NCBI GenBank assembly: GCA_947500445.1
Contig: CANMSB010000010.1
Location: forward strand, 62,001-126,000
Length of the DNA stretch: 64,000 nt
Origin: an uncultured Flavobacteriaceae bacterium
Lineage (GTDB): Bacteria > Bacteroidota > Bacteroidia > Flavobacteriales > Flavobacteriaceae
Direction: 5' to 3'
Position numbers and translations under genes: made by a program. The number at the start of each line of letters is the position of its first letter. Position 1 is the first letter of the stretch. The notes below the pieces were generated by a model that had not been told where the DNA came from, did no database searches, and was given only the letters and a program-made list of their open reading frames with translations. This document shows, piece by piece, positions 44,422-53,517 of the stretch.

Positions 44422-46725
44422 TCAACGCTTTAAGGTAAAATGTCCTTTAAAGGTTTCCCCATCGGTATTTTCGAAAAGGAACCAATAATCCGAATCGGGC
44501 AACGGAGTTCCCCGATAAGTACCGTTCCACCCTTGCTCTTGGGCGAGCAGCCGTGCGACCAGCTTTCCATACCTATCGAATATCGCTACGGTCGACTCTG
44601 GAAAATGCTCACCTGCCCTTATTTTCCAAAAATCGTTGTGGCCGTCGGCGTTGGGCGTAAAAAACTTTTGGTATCCCAAGGCAACAACTTCCTTCATCAT
44701 TCCCCCACAACCATTTTTGGCCCTAACATGTACCGGATACTTGCCCGGTTCAACTTTTAAAACGGGACTGTCCTGAAATACATTACCATCTATGGAATAT
44801 TGAAAATCTTCAGGGTTGTCTACATTAACGATGATGGACAGATCATCGGTAAAATGGTTGACGGTAGTGGAAAAATCGTCCAGAACCGTTGCCGGAACAA
44901 CATCAAAATAAATCGTATTGGAACAGTTGGTATCCCCAGTGGTATCCGTTACGGTTAAACTGAAGATTCCAAAACGTGTAATGGTCAAACCGCGCGAATT
45001 GGAAATTTCCTCGTCCGTACCATCGCGCCAAGACCAGGTAGCAAAAGCACCCCCGTCCAGCTCCAACATTGGATTATCAGGGCAGAGAACATACCTCTGC
45101 TCCAAAAGCGGTTCGGGAATGGGAAACACGGTGATACCGACCTCGGAAACGGCATAGCAATTTTCCGACAACACATTGGTTACCCTGGCGAACAAACGTT
45201 CGTTGGGCACGGATGTCGCATATTCGGTTTTTAAAATCTCGCCCACATCGGTATTGGCTCCGGTTTCGTTGCGGTGGTAGGAAACTTCAAAAACCGTAGG
45301 GTCCTGCCCTTGCAACACTTGGTTGTCCAAAAGGGCCAAGTCAACAAAATATGTTCCGGTTCCATCAACATCACACAGGGCGTGTTCCGCTTCAAAAGCG
45401 GCCGCATTTTCATAAATGGTGATTACGGCATGCTCATCCTGAATTCGGGTATCGCGTTCCAAAGTTACACTTACATTATAGATTCCCGGGCTTTCATAAA
45501 CATGACCCGGATTTGCAAGGTCCGATGTTTCGCCATCACCAAAATCCCAATAAAAACGAGTTTCCGGCTCAGCACCAATTACCGAAAAGGCAGTGGTATC
45601 CCCAAAACAAAATCCGTTTGCCTGTATGCCGGCATTAAAGTAAGAGGTGATGAACGGCGGTAGTCCAAAAGTACTGTGCCCTGTACCGAGCGAAACCGCA
45701 TTGGCCATAAAACCACTATCCGCACCAGCTGCATCGGGGCGTTGGATGACCGCGAGTTGTTTTGCCCCAGCAACATAAATTTTACCATCTAGCGCCAATT
45801 GAAGCCCACCTGTGGTCTGTTCGGGTACGTTTAACGGAAAGACCGAGGCGGCCACATCAGGGGCATTGAGATCGAATTGATAAATATCTTCCTTAATAAT
45901 GGAAGCGTAAAGATAGTTGGTTCTGGGCGAGAATTCCAGGCCGTAGAAATCCTTGATAGCGGATTGCATCAATACCTTTGGATTGGACACTTTTCCCGTA
46001 GCCGCATCAAAGTCGAGCAATTCCAGACCGACAAAGGAGTGACAAGCGGCTATTTTGCTCCCATCCGGCGATGTTTTAAGATAACCACGACTTTTAAACA
46101 CATCTTCGTCCGAAGCGGGATAATCCAAACTGAAACCGACATTGCTGATCACCGGGTCGGTACTCACACCACTTGCCGTGACCAAATAGGCCAGATAGGC
46201 ATTCGATCCCCAATCGTGCGCCAGTACCCAAATATCGCTACCATTACGGTGCATGACCGCGGTCAACTTTTCGGTTACCAAAGGCCGGAGCGCAACATTT
46301 TTCTTTACAACATCGCCCGTTCCACTGTTGGCGTTCATGTCGATCTCCGAGTAATAGAGGCCGTCCCTCAATTGAAAATAGGTAGTAAACACGATATACC
46401 GATCAGCGTTGTCCGGAACCGGTACAATAATTCCCGATTGGGTACTGGAGGAGTGCCCTTTTAAATCACTACCGTTGGGCATGGGCAAATGGTCTTGCCC
46501 CCATACGGTAACCCCATCGGTATAAAACAATAGGTTTCCCTCTTCATCGGACATTGTGGCGCAACCTTCGGCAGTAGATAATGCCCCGTCTTCAAGCACG
46601 ACCGGACTTCCACTATTGAAATCCAAGCCTGCGTTGTCTCCAAAATACCATACGGCGGCCTGCTGTTGGGCCTGTAATTGTTGCAACAACACCGTAAAGA
46701 ACAGTACGATATATACTCTTTTCAA
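44422..46725 (-). CDS. T9SS-secreted protein with PKD and gliding-motility C-terminal domain
   Basis: A 767-aa surface protein. Signal peptide (1-20, LLQQLQAQ), a large N-terminal region resembling a beta-propeller (AVWYFGDNAGLDFNSGSP, VPDNADRYIVFTT, DIWVLAHDWGSNAYLAY, KISPDGSK-type repeats), a PKD domain (YWDFGDGETSDLANPGHVYESPGIYNVSVTL near 393-425), Ig-like segments and a C-terminal CHU_C domain (FFTPNADGHNDFWKI, IFDRYGKLVARL, WNGTYRGTPLPDSDYWFLFE, GHFTLKR). The last is the type B-like signal for the type IX secretion system. Likely an adhesin or structural protein; no enzyme motif. Confidence 0.9.
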   Translation of the reverse strand: MKRVYIVLFFTVLLQQLQAQQQAAVWYFGDNAGLDFNSGSPVVLEDGALSTAEGCATMSDEEGNLLFYTDGVTVWGQDHLPMPNGSDLKGHSSSTQSGIIVPVPDNADRYIVFTTYFQLRDGLYYSEIDMNANSGTGDVVKKNVALRPLVTEKLTAVMHRNGSDIWVLAHDWGSNAYLAYLVTASGVSTDPVISNVGFSLDYPASDEDVFKSRGYLKTSPDGSKIAACHSFVGLELLDFDAATGKVSNPKVLMQSAIKDFYGLEFSPRTNYLYASIIKEDIYQFDLNAPDVAASVFPLNVPEQTTGGLQLALDGKIYVAGAKQLAVIQRPDAAGADSGFMANAVSLGTGHSTFGLPPFITSYFNAGIQANGFCFGDTTAFSVIGAEPETRFYWDFGDGETSDLANPGHVYESPGIYNVSVTLERDTRIQDEHAVITIYENAAAFEAEHALCDVDGTGTYFVDLALLDNQVLQGQDPTVFEVSYHRNETGANTDVGEILKTEYATSVPNERLFARVTNVLSENCYAVSEVGITVFPIPEPLLEQRYVLCPDNPMLELDGGAFATWSWRDGTDEEISNSRGLTITRFGIFSLTVTDTTGDTNCSNTIYFDVVPATVLDDFSTTVNHFTDDLSIIVNVDNPEDFQYSIDGNVFQDSPVLKVEPGKYPVHVRAKNGCGGMMKEVVALGYQKFFTPNADGHNDFWKIRAGEHFPESTVAIFDRYGKLVARLLAQEQGWNGTYRGTPLPDSDYWFLFENTDGETFKGHFTLKR

Positions 46726-46935
46726 AACACTAGTAGGTTAATGATAGGGCCGATTTGGGATTGGCAATATCTATGAGAACCAAACGCACAAAATATCGTT
46801 TAAGTACATTCCATACCTCCATTCTATACCGATCATACTGTTAAAGTTTTGTGTCACCGGCCCTTTGATAGCCTTTTCCGGACCGTTTCCGTCCGTCTTG
46901 GTTTCCGTTCCGCTCCGCAGTTATGGAAAGCTCGT

Positions 46936-46957
46936 GCCATTTAAACTTTGAAATGGC
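46936..46957. repeat. 22-bp palindrome related to the MITE termini
   Basis: GCCATTT-AAACTTTG-AAATGGC: the same arm and spacer pattern as the 26-bp palindrome at 1213, with compensating changes in both arms (GCC/GGC instead of ACC/GGT). Paired changes suggest the hairpin itself is conserved. It lies upstream of the YeeE gene. Confidence 0.7.
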
Positions 46958-46971
46958 ATAACTTCTGAACC

Positions 46972-46994
46972 CTAGGGTAACATTCGTTACCTAG
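46972..46994. promoter_or_regulatory. Candidate operator upstream of the YeeE/YedE pair
   Basis: GGTAAC-ATTC-GTTACC is a perfect 6-bp dyad, extended on both sides by CTAG (one extra G on the left). It ends 37 bp before the first gene start, where a repressor would block transcription. Sulfur-sensing ArsR-type repressors are common for such genes, but none is encoded here. Confidence 0.5.
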
Positions 46995-47031
46995 CTCGAA
47001 ACGGATTCTGAGTATCTTTATCAAAAAAAGT

Positions 47032-47589
47032 ATGGATTTCATTCTAGACCCTTGGCCGTGGTATGTATCCGGCCCTTTGATTGCCATAGTGATGCTGCTG
47101 TTGGTTTTTTTTGGTAAGACATTCGGAATGTCGTCCAACCTGCGTACCCTTTGTGCTATGGGTGGTGCCGGCAAACATGCCGATTTCTTCGCCTTTGATT
47201 GGAAATCCCAAAAGTGGAACCTAACCGTGGTGGCGGGAGCGATTATCGGGGGTTTTGTTGCCGTGACATTTTTATCCGATCAAAAACCCATTGCCTTAAA
47301 CCCCGAAACGGTTGCAGCTTTGAGCGAGTTGGGGTTTGAAAAGGTCGGTGCGGCGCTTTTGCCCGGCGAACTTTACGATTGGGATCAGGTTTGGAGCGTC
47401 AAGGGCATGTCCATTATTTTAATCGCTGGCTTTTTGGTAGGGTTTGGTACCCGCTATGCCGGAGGATGCACCTCGGGACATGCCATTACCGGGCTTAGCA
47501 ATCTGCAGTTGCCTTCATTGATCGCGGTAATCGGTTTTTTTATTGGTGGGTTGTTGATGACCCATGTACTCTTCCCATTAATTTTTTAA
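47032..47589 (+). CDS. YeeE/YedE family sulfur transport protein, first half
   Basis: A 185-aa membrane protein with about five spans. The YeeE/YedE (DUF395) signature GTRYAGGCTSGHAITGLSNLQLPS with its conserved Cys is at about 143-165, and SSNLRTLCAMGG near 36-47 gives a second Cys. These Cys residues are thought to relay thiosulfate or sulfane sulfur through the membrane. It is followed 1 bp later by the second half; together they match the length of one full YeeE. Confidence 0.9.
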   Translation: MDFILDPWPWYVSGPLIAIVMLLLVFFGKTFGMSSNLRTLCAMGGAGKHADFFAFDWKSQKWNLTVVAGAIIGGFVAVTFLSDQKPIALNPETVAALSELGFEKVGAALLPGELYDWDQVWSVKGMSIILIAGFLVGFGTRYAGGCTSGHAITGLSNLQLPSLIAVIGFFIGGLLMTHVLFPLIF

Positions 47590-47590
47590 G

Positions 47591-48004
47591 ATGAAGTTTC
47601 TAAAATTTTTAAGTGTCGGTATATTGTTCGGTATCATCTTGGTGAAATCGGAAGCGGTATCGTGGTACCGTATTTATGAAATGTTCCGATTTGAAGCCCT
47701 GCACATGCATGGTATTATCGGGTCCGCAGTCGGTGTGGGTATGCTCGGGCTGTTCCTATTCAAACGAATGGGGGTCAAGGATGTGGCGGGAAACTCCATT
47801 GCACTTCCCCAGAAAAAGAAGTCCCTTATACGATACCTTGTGGGCGGCTCGTTATTCGGCCTGGGATGGGCGTTGGCGGGCGCATGCCCCGGTCCGATGT
47901 ATGTTTTAATCGGTACCGGTAATTATAGTGTTGTGCTCTTAATATTTGCGGCACTGATCGGCACTTTTGCATACGGACTGGTGAAAGAAAAGTTACCGCA
48001 TTAA
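47591..48004 (+). CDS. YeeE/YedE family sulfur transport protein, second half
   Basis: A 137-aa, four-span partner of the upstream gene (DUF6691-type half). It has AGACPGPMYVLIGTG near 96, the second half's conserved Cys motif, and begins with a membrane helix followed by LHMHGIIGSAVGVGMLGL. The one-base spacing shows coupled translation. Split YeeE pairs of this kind usually sit with rhodanese or MBL-fold sulfur dioxygenase genes; none is present here. Confidence 0.9.
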   Translation: MKFLKFLSVGILFGIILVKSEAVSWYRIYEMFRFEALHMHGIIGSAVGVGMLGLFLFKRMGVKDVAGNSIALPQKKKSLIRYLVGGSLFGLGWALAGACPGPMYVLIGTGNYSVVLLIFAALIGTFAYGLVKEKLPH

Positions 48005-48006
48005 AA

Positions 48007-48032
48007 AAGGGGGTCGTTTCCACGGCCCCCTT
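48007..48032. terminator. Terminator between convergent genes
   Basis: AAGGGGGTCG / CGGCCCCCTT stem (one G-T pair) with a TTTCCA loop. The A run on its left gives a U run for leftward transcripts, so it best serves the metalloprotease gene, with weaker rightward action for the YeeE pair. Confidence 0.85.
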
Positions 48033-48054
48033 CAGTAGTATTAAAACAAAAAAC

Positions 48055-48900
48055 TTAGTACAAAAAGTTCAATGCCGTAATATCGTTGTTGTTGAACTCA
48101 CCGTTAACACCGTCGTTAAAGCAGGCCAACATAATGGAATTCGGATCAAATCCGGATGGTGTTCCTGGAATCAAGATCGCTCCCACTCCTGCACTACCTT
48201 CGTTCACGTTGTCACCACAGCTTTGACGGCTAAAGTAATCCGTATGACGGAAACCGATAGAATGCCCCATTTCATGACAGATAACATGCTCGTTCACGTT
48301 GTTGGAGCTTCCGGAAAGCCCGTAAATTTGAATGAACTTAAAAGGATTTCCTCCTGAAGGAAAACCAGCCGACCCACCTGAAGACCCAGGATTGTTCACC
48401 GAATTGTCATAAATGACCATATCGGCGCTCGTAGAAGCCGCGAAAGTAAGGGTGAAACGGATGTTCAAGTTCAGTCTATTGTAGTTATTGACCGCCCATT
48501 GCAAACCGGTTCTTCCAGCGCTGCTCAAAGCAAATTGACCACCGGTATAACCGATAACGCTGATCGTCTTGGGCTGACTGACCAAATTGGTGGTGCGATA
48601 CTGTTCGCTCCATATTTCCATTTCCCCATCCTTCAAATTCTGCATGGCCTGAATTTGTTCTGTACTGAAGAAAAGATCTTCGACCATAACACCCTCTTGC
48701 GAACTTCCATCGGGATATTCGTTAACAAAAGGTACCGCAGCTTTACCGTTCAGGTAAAAGCCATCTAGTTTTGCTACCAAATCATCACTTACGGCATCCG
48801 AAGAAGCCACATCGGATTCGGTGTTGTCCTTCTCACAGGATGCGACCAAAACGACGGATGACAAAGCAACCACTTTCATAAAGTTTCGTAATTTTCTCAT
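48055..48900 (-). CDS. M57-like zinc metalloprotease lipoprotein
   Basis: A 281-aa lipoprotein (lipobox VASC near residue 22). The zinc site is HEMGHSIGFRHTDY near 210 (HExxHxxGxxH), as in the 'dual-action HEIGH' metallopeptidase group; downstream SIMLACFNDG replaces the usual Met-turn and NNNDITALNFLY ends the protein. The prodomain-like N-terminal half includes GLQWAVNNYNRLNLNIRFTL. Probably a surface or periplasmic protease. ATG 48900. Confidence 0.87.
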   Translation of the reverse strand: MRKLRNFMKVVALSSVVLVASCEKDNTESDVASSDAVSDDLVAKLDGFYLNGKAAVPFVNEYPDGSSQEGVMVEDLFFSTEQIQAMQNLKDGEMEIWSEQYRTTNLVSQPKTISVIGYTGGQFALSSAGRTGLQWAVNNYNRLNLNIRFTLTFAASTSADMVIYDNSVNNPGSSGGSAGFPSGGNPFKFIQIYGLSGSSNNVNEHVICHEMGHSIGFRHTDYFSRQSCGDNVNEGSAGVGAILIPGTPSGFDPNSIMLACFNDGVNGEFNNNDITALNFLY

Positions 48901-49176
48901 TTTTTAATACGATTTATGTTAATAATATATTAATGTCCAAACCTTGTGCACCAAGTTAAGACACCGTTAAAATATTAACTTTTATCGATAAACCGCACTT
49001 TTTACTCAAAAAATCGACGAAATACTGCTGTTTTTGCCGATTTTTCCGCTATTTTGGGTTAACATTTTTTAAGATTTGGTTTCCTACAAAAAAACGATAC
49101 GTTTTTGGTCGAAAAAAAGATAAAAACACCAGATTTTCTTTTGAAAACCGATACTTTTAAAAGGTGAATACCTGCT

Positions 49177-52020
49177 ATGAAAAAGTGTTTTTGGTTTATG
49201 GCCCTTTTTGTCCAATGGTGTATCGGACAGCAAAAGATAGCTCCGATTTGGAGTTCTTTTGCCAGCGATAGCATCAGTATGGAACAAAGCGTTTCTTCAA
49301 AAAATGGCCAAAAAACATTTTTGGTGCGTTTCGCACATCCAATCAAAAGAGAACGCCTAAGGGACGAGGGGTATACATTAAAACGCTTTTTGGACCCGTA
49401 CCACGCCATTGTTTCCATCACCGATACAGCTATCCTAAAAAAGAAAAAAGGACTTTCCGCAGTACCCGCAAACGATTGGTGGAAAGTAGCGGACCGCCTT
49501 ATCCAGAACATCGGCAATACCAATAGTGCTCTACCCTATGTGACGACAACCGACAATGCGGAACGCACACTGGCGCTATTGGCCAAATTTCCGGATGTTA
49601 CCATAGTACACCGTCATTTCAATACCATTTACTTCAAGGCAAGCACGGTTTCCTTTCTTTCAGAGCTTATGGCAGAACCGACTGTCCGCTATATCGGCAA
49701 GGAAACCCTTAAAACCGTCCCTGAAAGTACCGTAAGGGACTTGAACCCATCCATAAATAATATTCCAAAAATATACCGAGACCATCCCGAACTGAACGGC
49801 AATGGGATAACCGTTTCGGTAAAGGACAACAAGTTTCGCGAAGGGGATATCGACTTGATCGATAAACTCACCGACTCCCCTTTGATCGCCGAAACGGTGG
49901 ACGATCATGCTACTGACATGGCGACCATTATCGCCGGCCTGGGCAATTCCTCGATCAAGGGCAAGGGAATCGCCCCTGGGGCAAAACTACAATCCTCGGA
50001 CTTTTCCTTGGTATCGCCAGACCCTGAAACCAACCTATCGTCGGCCGGTATTTTTGTGCAAAACCATTCCTACGGTACGGCCATCGAAAACTTTTACGGC
50101 TCGGTAGCTGCCGCATACGACGACCACACCTATACCCATTCTGAAGAACTACATGTTTTTTCGGCCGGGAATGACGGACAGGAAATTCCAACGGACGGCC
50201 CCTATGCAGACCTAGGTACCTATGGTAACCTTACGGGAAACTTTAAAATGGCGAAAAACACCCTACTTGTAGGAGCTACCAATGAGGAAGGACAGGTGGT
50301 TTCGTTTTCGTCGAGCGGACCGACTTATGATGGTAGGGTCAAACCGGACCTCGTGGCCTATAGCATTACCGGAACATCGAATGCTACGGCATTGACCTCT
50401 GGGGTAGCCGCGCTACTGCTCCAAGGGTATCAACAATGGTATGGCGAAACCCCGACCGCAGCCCTATTAAAAGCGGTATTGATCTCTACGGCCGACGACC
50501 TAAATTCCCCAGGCCCCGACCATCGTTCGGGCTACGGCGCGGTAAATGCGTATAAAGCACTGGAAAACATTAGATCGAACCGTTTTGTTACCGGTACAGT
50601 AGATGGGGGAACCGATCAAAATTTTACGATTACCGTGCCTCCCAATACCAAATTTTTAAAGGCGACCTTGGTATGGACGGATGCACCCGCGGAGGTCAAT
50701 AGCAATAAGGCACTGGTGAACGATTTGGACCTTACCATTGTCGATGGCCAAAACAACACCTATATGCCATGGGTATTGCGTACCGACCCTTCCTTATCGG
50801 CACTCGAAACAGCAGCGACCACCGGGATTGACCGTCTGAACAATGTGGAACAAATCCTGATAACGGACCCGGCGCCCGGACAAATGGACCTTAGGGTATC
50901 GGGATTCGATATTTCTGGCGGCCCCCAAGCTTTTGCGATTGCCTATGAAGTACAAAACAATGATTTTTTCCAATGGAACTATCCCGTAAGCGGGGACAAC
51001 CTGCCCTATGATGGGGAAACCCTCAGCTATCTCAGATGGGAAAACAGCTTCGACCAGGAGTCCGGAATACTGGAAGTAAGCTATAACAACGGTGTCGATT
51101 GGGAAACAATCGCGGAGGAGGCATCACTGGAAGAAGGTTTTCTCCTATGGTCCCCGCCAGAGGGATTGAGTGCCACCGGTATCCTTAAAATGACCATTGG
51201 CACCAGGGAATACCTCTCCGATTCCTTTCAAATTTCCAGGGCTCCGACCATTAATGTTGCCTTGGATTGTAGGGACGCTGTGGAAATTACCTGGAACGCG
51301 CAAGAACAGGACGACGCGTACGAAGTTTATAATTTGAACGGGGCCGATCTTGAGCTCTTATCTACCGTTAGGGACACGGCATTGGTCGTTAGCGTGCAGG
51401 AAATCGCATCGCCCTATTTTTCGATAAAACCCGTATTGAACGACGGAAGTTCGGGCATACGCAGCGAAACAATCGATTACCGCACCTTCGGCGGCCCTTG
51501 TTATGACGCTTCACTGATTGCCAATAAAAGCGAGGATGGTACCGGAGCGGCGCTTTCTATTGCCCTTAGCAGCCTTTATGAAGTAGCTACCGTGGCCATT
51601 GAGCGGCAACAAGGGGATGCCTTTGTCGAAATCGGCACGCTGGAAACCTTGGACGCCCGGGATACGACATACTTCGACCCCATGCCCATTGAAGGCCTCA
51701 ACCGTTATCGCATACGTATCGATCTTACCGATGGCACCGCTTTCTTTTCAGGGGAAGCCGATCTCGTTTTTTTAAGGACCAATCCCTTTATAGCCTTACC
51801 GAACCCCATAAGCACGGGCATTACCGTCTATTCCGCTGATATTCCTGCAGATGAAGTATGGATAGAAATTTATGACCTGACCGGAAAACAGGTATTCCGA
51901 AAAACGATAACGGAGGAACAGGAATTTGTGGTCTTGGATCAACTACGAACGGGAATGTACTTGATCAAACTGTTCACCTCAAGGGGAAGGACCAGTGCCC
52001 AACTGGTTTATAAAAACTGA
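49177..52020 (+). CDS. S8 (subtilisin-like) serine protease with T9SS sorting domain
   Basis: A 947-aa secreted protease. Signal peptide (1-18), propeptide-like region (to about 205), S8 catalytic domain (about 208-470), jelly-roll domains and a C-terminal T9SS type A sorting domain (FIALPNPISTGITVYSA, then VWIEIYDLTGKQVF and LRTGMYLIKLFTSRGRTSAQLVYK). Catalytic residues: Asp217 (VSVKDNKF), His244 (DDHATDMATIIAG), Ser401 (GTSNATALTSGVAALL), with the Asn oxyanion in FSAGNDGQE near 330. The motifs around Asp and His differ from the usual DTG and HGTH. Single gene. Confidence 0.92.
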   Translation: MKKCFWFMALFVQWCIGQQKIAPIWSSFASDSISMEQSVSSKNGQKTFLVRFAHPIKRERLRDEGYTLKRFLDPYHAIVSITDTAILKKKKGLSAVPANDWWKVADRLIQNIGNTNSALPYVTTTDNAERTLALLAKFPDVTIVHRHFNTIYFKASTVSFLSELMAEPTVRYIGKETLKTVPESTVRDLNPSINNIPKIYRDHPELNGNGITVSVKDNKFREGDIDLIDKLTDSPLIAETVDDHATDMATIIAGLGNSSIKGKGIAPGAKLQSSDFSLVSPDPETNLSSAGIFVQNHSYGTAIENFYGSVAAAYDDHTYTHSEELHVFSAGNDGQEIPTDGPYADLGTYGNLTGNFKMAKNTLLVGATNEEGQVVSFSSSGPTYDGRVKPDLVAYSITGTSNATALTSGVAALLLQGYQQWYGETPTAALLKAVLISTADDLNSPGPDHRSGYGAVNAYKALENIRSNRFVTGTVDGGTDQNFTITVPPNTKFLKATLVWTDAPAEVNSNKALVNDLDLTIVDGQNNTYMPWVLRTDPSLSALETAATTGIDRLNNVEQILITDPAPGQMDLRVSGFDISGGPQAFAIAYEVQNNDFFQWNYPVSGDNLPYDGETLSYLRWENSFDQESGILEVSYNNGVDWETIAEEASLEEGFLLWSPPEGLSATGILKMTIGTREYLSDSFQISRAPTINVALDCRDAVEITWNAQEQDDAYEVYNLNGADLELLSTVRDTALVVSVQEIASPYFSIKPVLNDGSSGIRSETIDYRTFGGPCYDASLIANKSEDGTGAALSIALSSLYEVATVAIERQQGDAFVEIGTLETLDARDTTYFDPMPIEGLNRYRIRIDLTDGTAFFSGEADLVFLRTNPFIALPNPISTGITVYSADIPADEVWIEIYDLTGKQVFRKTITEEQEFVVLDQLRTGMYLIKLFTSRGRTSAQLVYKN

Positions 52021-52107
52021 TACCAACTACCTAAGTAGATGATATAAATAGTTCTCGCGTAATGCGAATACAGTTGCCAATTATAAAAAAGAAGTTGGAT
52101 AGTCGTA

Positions 52108-52383
52108 TTACACGATTTCGGCACTGAGGCCTGCTTGGAGCAAACGGCTGCAACGTGGTTTCAAATCATCGTATTCCCCCGTTTTAACCGTGCATTTTCC
52201 ATTATAATGTACAATTAGGGAACACTGTTCGGCCTGTTCCGGGGAGTGTTCACATACGGCGATCAATGTTTCGATTACATGGTCAAAGGTGTTGACCTCA
52301 TCATTGAAGAGTACGATCTCATTTTGTTTGACGGTCTCCTCCTCCAATAATACATCCTCTTGGTACTTTTCTTTGTAACCCAT
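52108..52383 (-). CDS. clpS: ATP-dependent Clp protease adaptor ClpS
   Basis: A 91-aa adaptor that delivers N-degron substrates to ClpA/ClpC. NEIVLFNDEVNTFDHVIETLIAVCEHSPEQAEQCSLIVHYNGKCTVKTG matches the ClpS core: the ND.V.TF/M..V motif that binds the N-terminal residue and the A..C...VH..G..V strand contacting ClpA. ATG 52383. It follows prmA, as I recall for related genomes, though a mobile element now lies between. Confidence 0.93.
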   Translation of the reverse strand: MGYKEKYQEDVLLEEETVKQNEIVLFNDEVNTFDHVIETLIAVCEHSPEQAEQCSLIVHYNGKCTVKTGEYDDLKPRCSRLLQAGLSAEIV

Positions 52384-52565
52384 AACAATAACTTTAACGT
52401 TATACCTGTGGTTTCAAGATTAAATATAACCTTCTGAACTGAAAAAAAAACGCTTTCCGGTTTTTTTAACAGAATCATTTTGCGCTTAGGAATGTCAGTC
52501 CAGCGAGAAATACCGTGGGAAATTTCAGCACATAAGCACCAACATGTCAACTCTTTAGACCATAA

Positions 52566-52665
52566 TACCATTTCTGATGTTAGTTTGCCCCTTAACACTT
52601 GTTCTTTTTCGCCTAAACAAAAAATCCCTGGTTTCTATTTGCGTATGCTAACATCAGAAATAGCA
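52566..52665 (+). repeat. 100-bp MITE-like element (short subfamily)
   Basis: Termini TACCATTTCTGATGTTAG and CTAACATCAGAAATAGCA are near-perfect inverted repeats, flanked by TAA on both sides (52563-52565, 52666-52668). The interior CCTGGTTTCTATTTGCGTA matches the copy at 40533. It overlaps the 3' end of prmA and now supplies its stop codon. Confidence 0.92.
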
Positions 52666-53498
52666 TAATGGGCCGCGACCCAATTATTTTTTTCACGATT
52701 TGACCGATACTCGAGCCCCGATAGTGACGCACGTTCGTTCACCAAGGGTAGGTCTTCTTCAAAAAAACCGCTCAGGAAAAGCTGTCCCCCCGGGCGCAAG
52801 GCCCCGGCATAGGAAGGAATATCGCTCAGTAAAATATTACGGTTGATATTTGCCAAGATGAGGTCGTACTTCTTTTCACCGATCAAAGCCACATCCCCCT
52901 CAAAAACCTGTATATGGGAGCAGCCATTACGATTTACATTCTCTTTTGCGTTTAAAAAACACCAATGGTCTATATCTATCGCATCGATCGATTTTGCTCC
53001 CTTCATGGCTGCTAAGATGGCGAGCACCCCGGTTCCGCTACCCATATCCAAAACCGCTTTTTTTTGCATATCGTTGGCCAAAATATACGCCAGCATCATA
53101 TGGGTGGTCTCATGGTGACCGGTACCAAAACTCATTTTGGGCATGATCACAATGTCGTATTCCACATCCACCTTGTCATGAAAGGGGGCGCGTACTACAC
53201 AGGTATCGCCTACGCTAATGGGTTCAAAATGCCGCTCCCAGTTTGCGTTCCAATTCTCCTGTTGAATTTCACGTTTGGAATGGGAAAATTCGAAATCGGT
53301 ATTCGACAGTATCGAAATTTTTTGAAGTACATCGGGGTCCCAATCTTCTTTTTGGATATATGCCAGTACCCCATCTTCGTTTTCCACAAAACTTTCAAAA
53401 CCCTCCTCGCCCAGCTCCGCAATCAAAATATCGCATGCGGGCTGTAAAGGGTTTACGTTAAAAACATACTCTACATAAACCGTATCCGTATCTGCCAT
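52635..53498 (-). CDS. prmA: Ribosomal protein L11 methyltransferase
   Basis: Trimethylates ribosomal protein L11. The 287-aa protein has the N-terminal substrate domain and a Rossmann methyltransferase domain with SAM motif AVLDMGSGTGVLAILAAMKGAK near 140-160, PKMSFGTGHHETTHMML near 115 and the catalytic LILANINRNIL near 210. ATG 53498 is used (MADTDTVYVEYVFNV); the frame is open upstream. The last nine residues (AISDVSIRK) and the stop are encoded by the inserted element; without it the gene would end HYGLKS-stop. tpiA is 19 bp upstream. Confidence 0.93.
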   Translation of the reverse strand: MADTDTVYVEYVFNVNPLQPACDILIAELGEEGFESFVENEDGVLAYIQKEDWDPDVLQKISILSNTDFEFSHSKREIQQENWNANWERHFEPISVGDTCVVRAPFHDKVDVEYDIVIMPKMSFGTGHHETTHMMLAYILANDMQKKAVLDMGSGTGVLAILAAMKGAKSIDAIDIDHWCFLNAKENVNRNGCSHIQVFEGDVALIGEKKYDLILANINRNILLSDIPSYAGALRPGGQLFLSGFFEEDLPLVNERASLSGLEYRSNREKNNWVAAHYAISDVSIRK

Positions 53499-53517
53499 CA
53501 AAAAAATAAAAGGTTGT

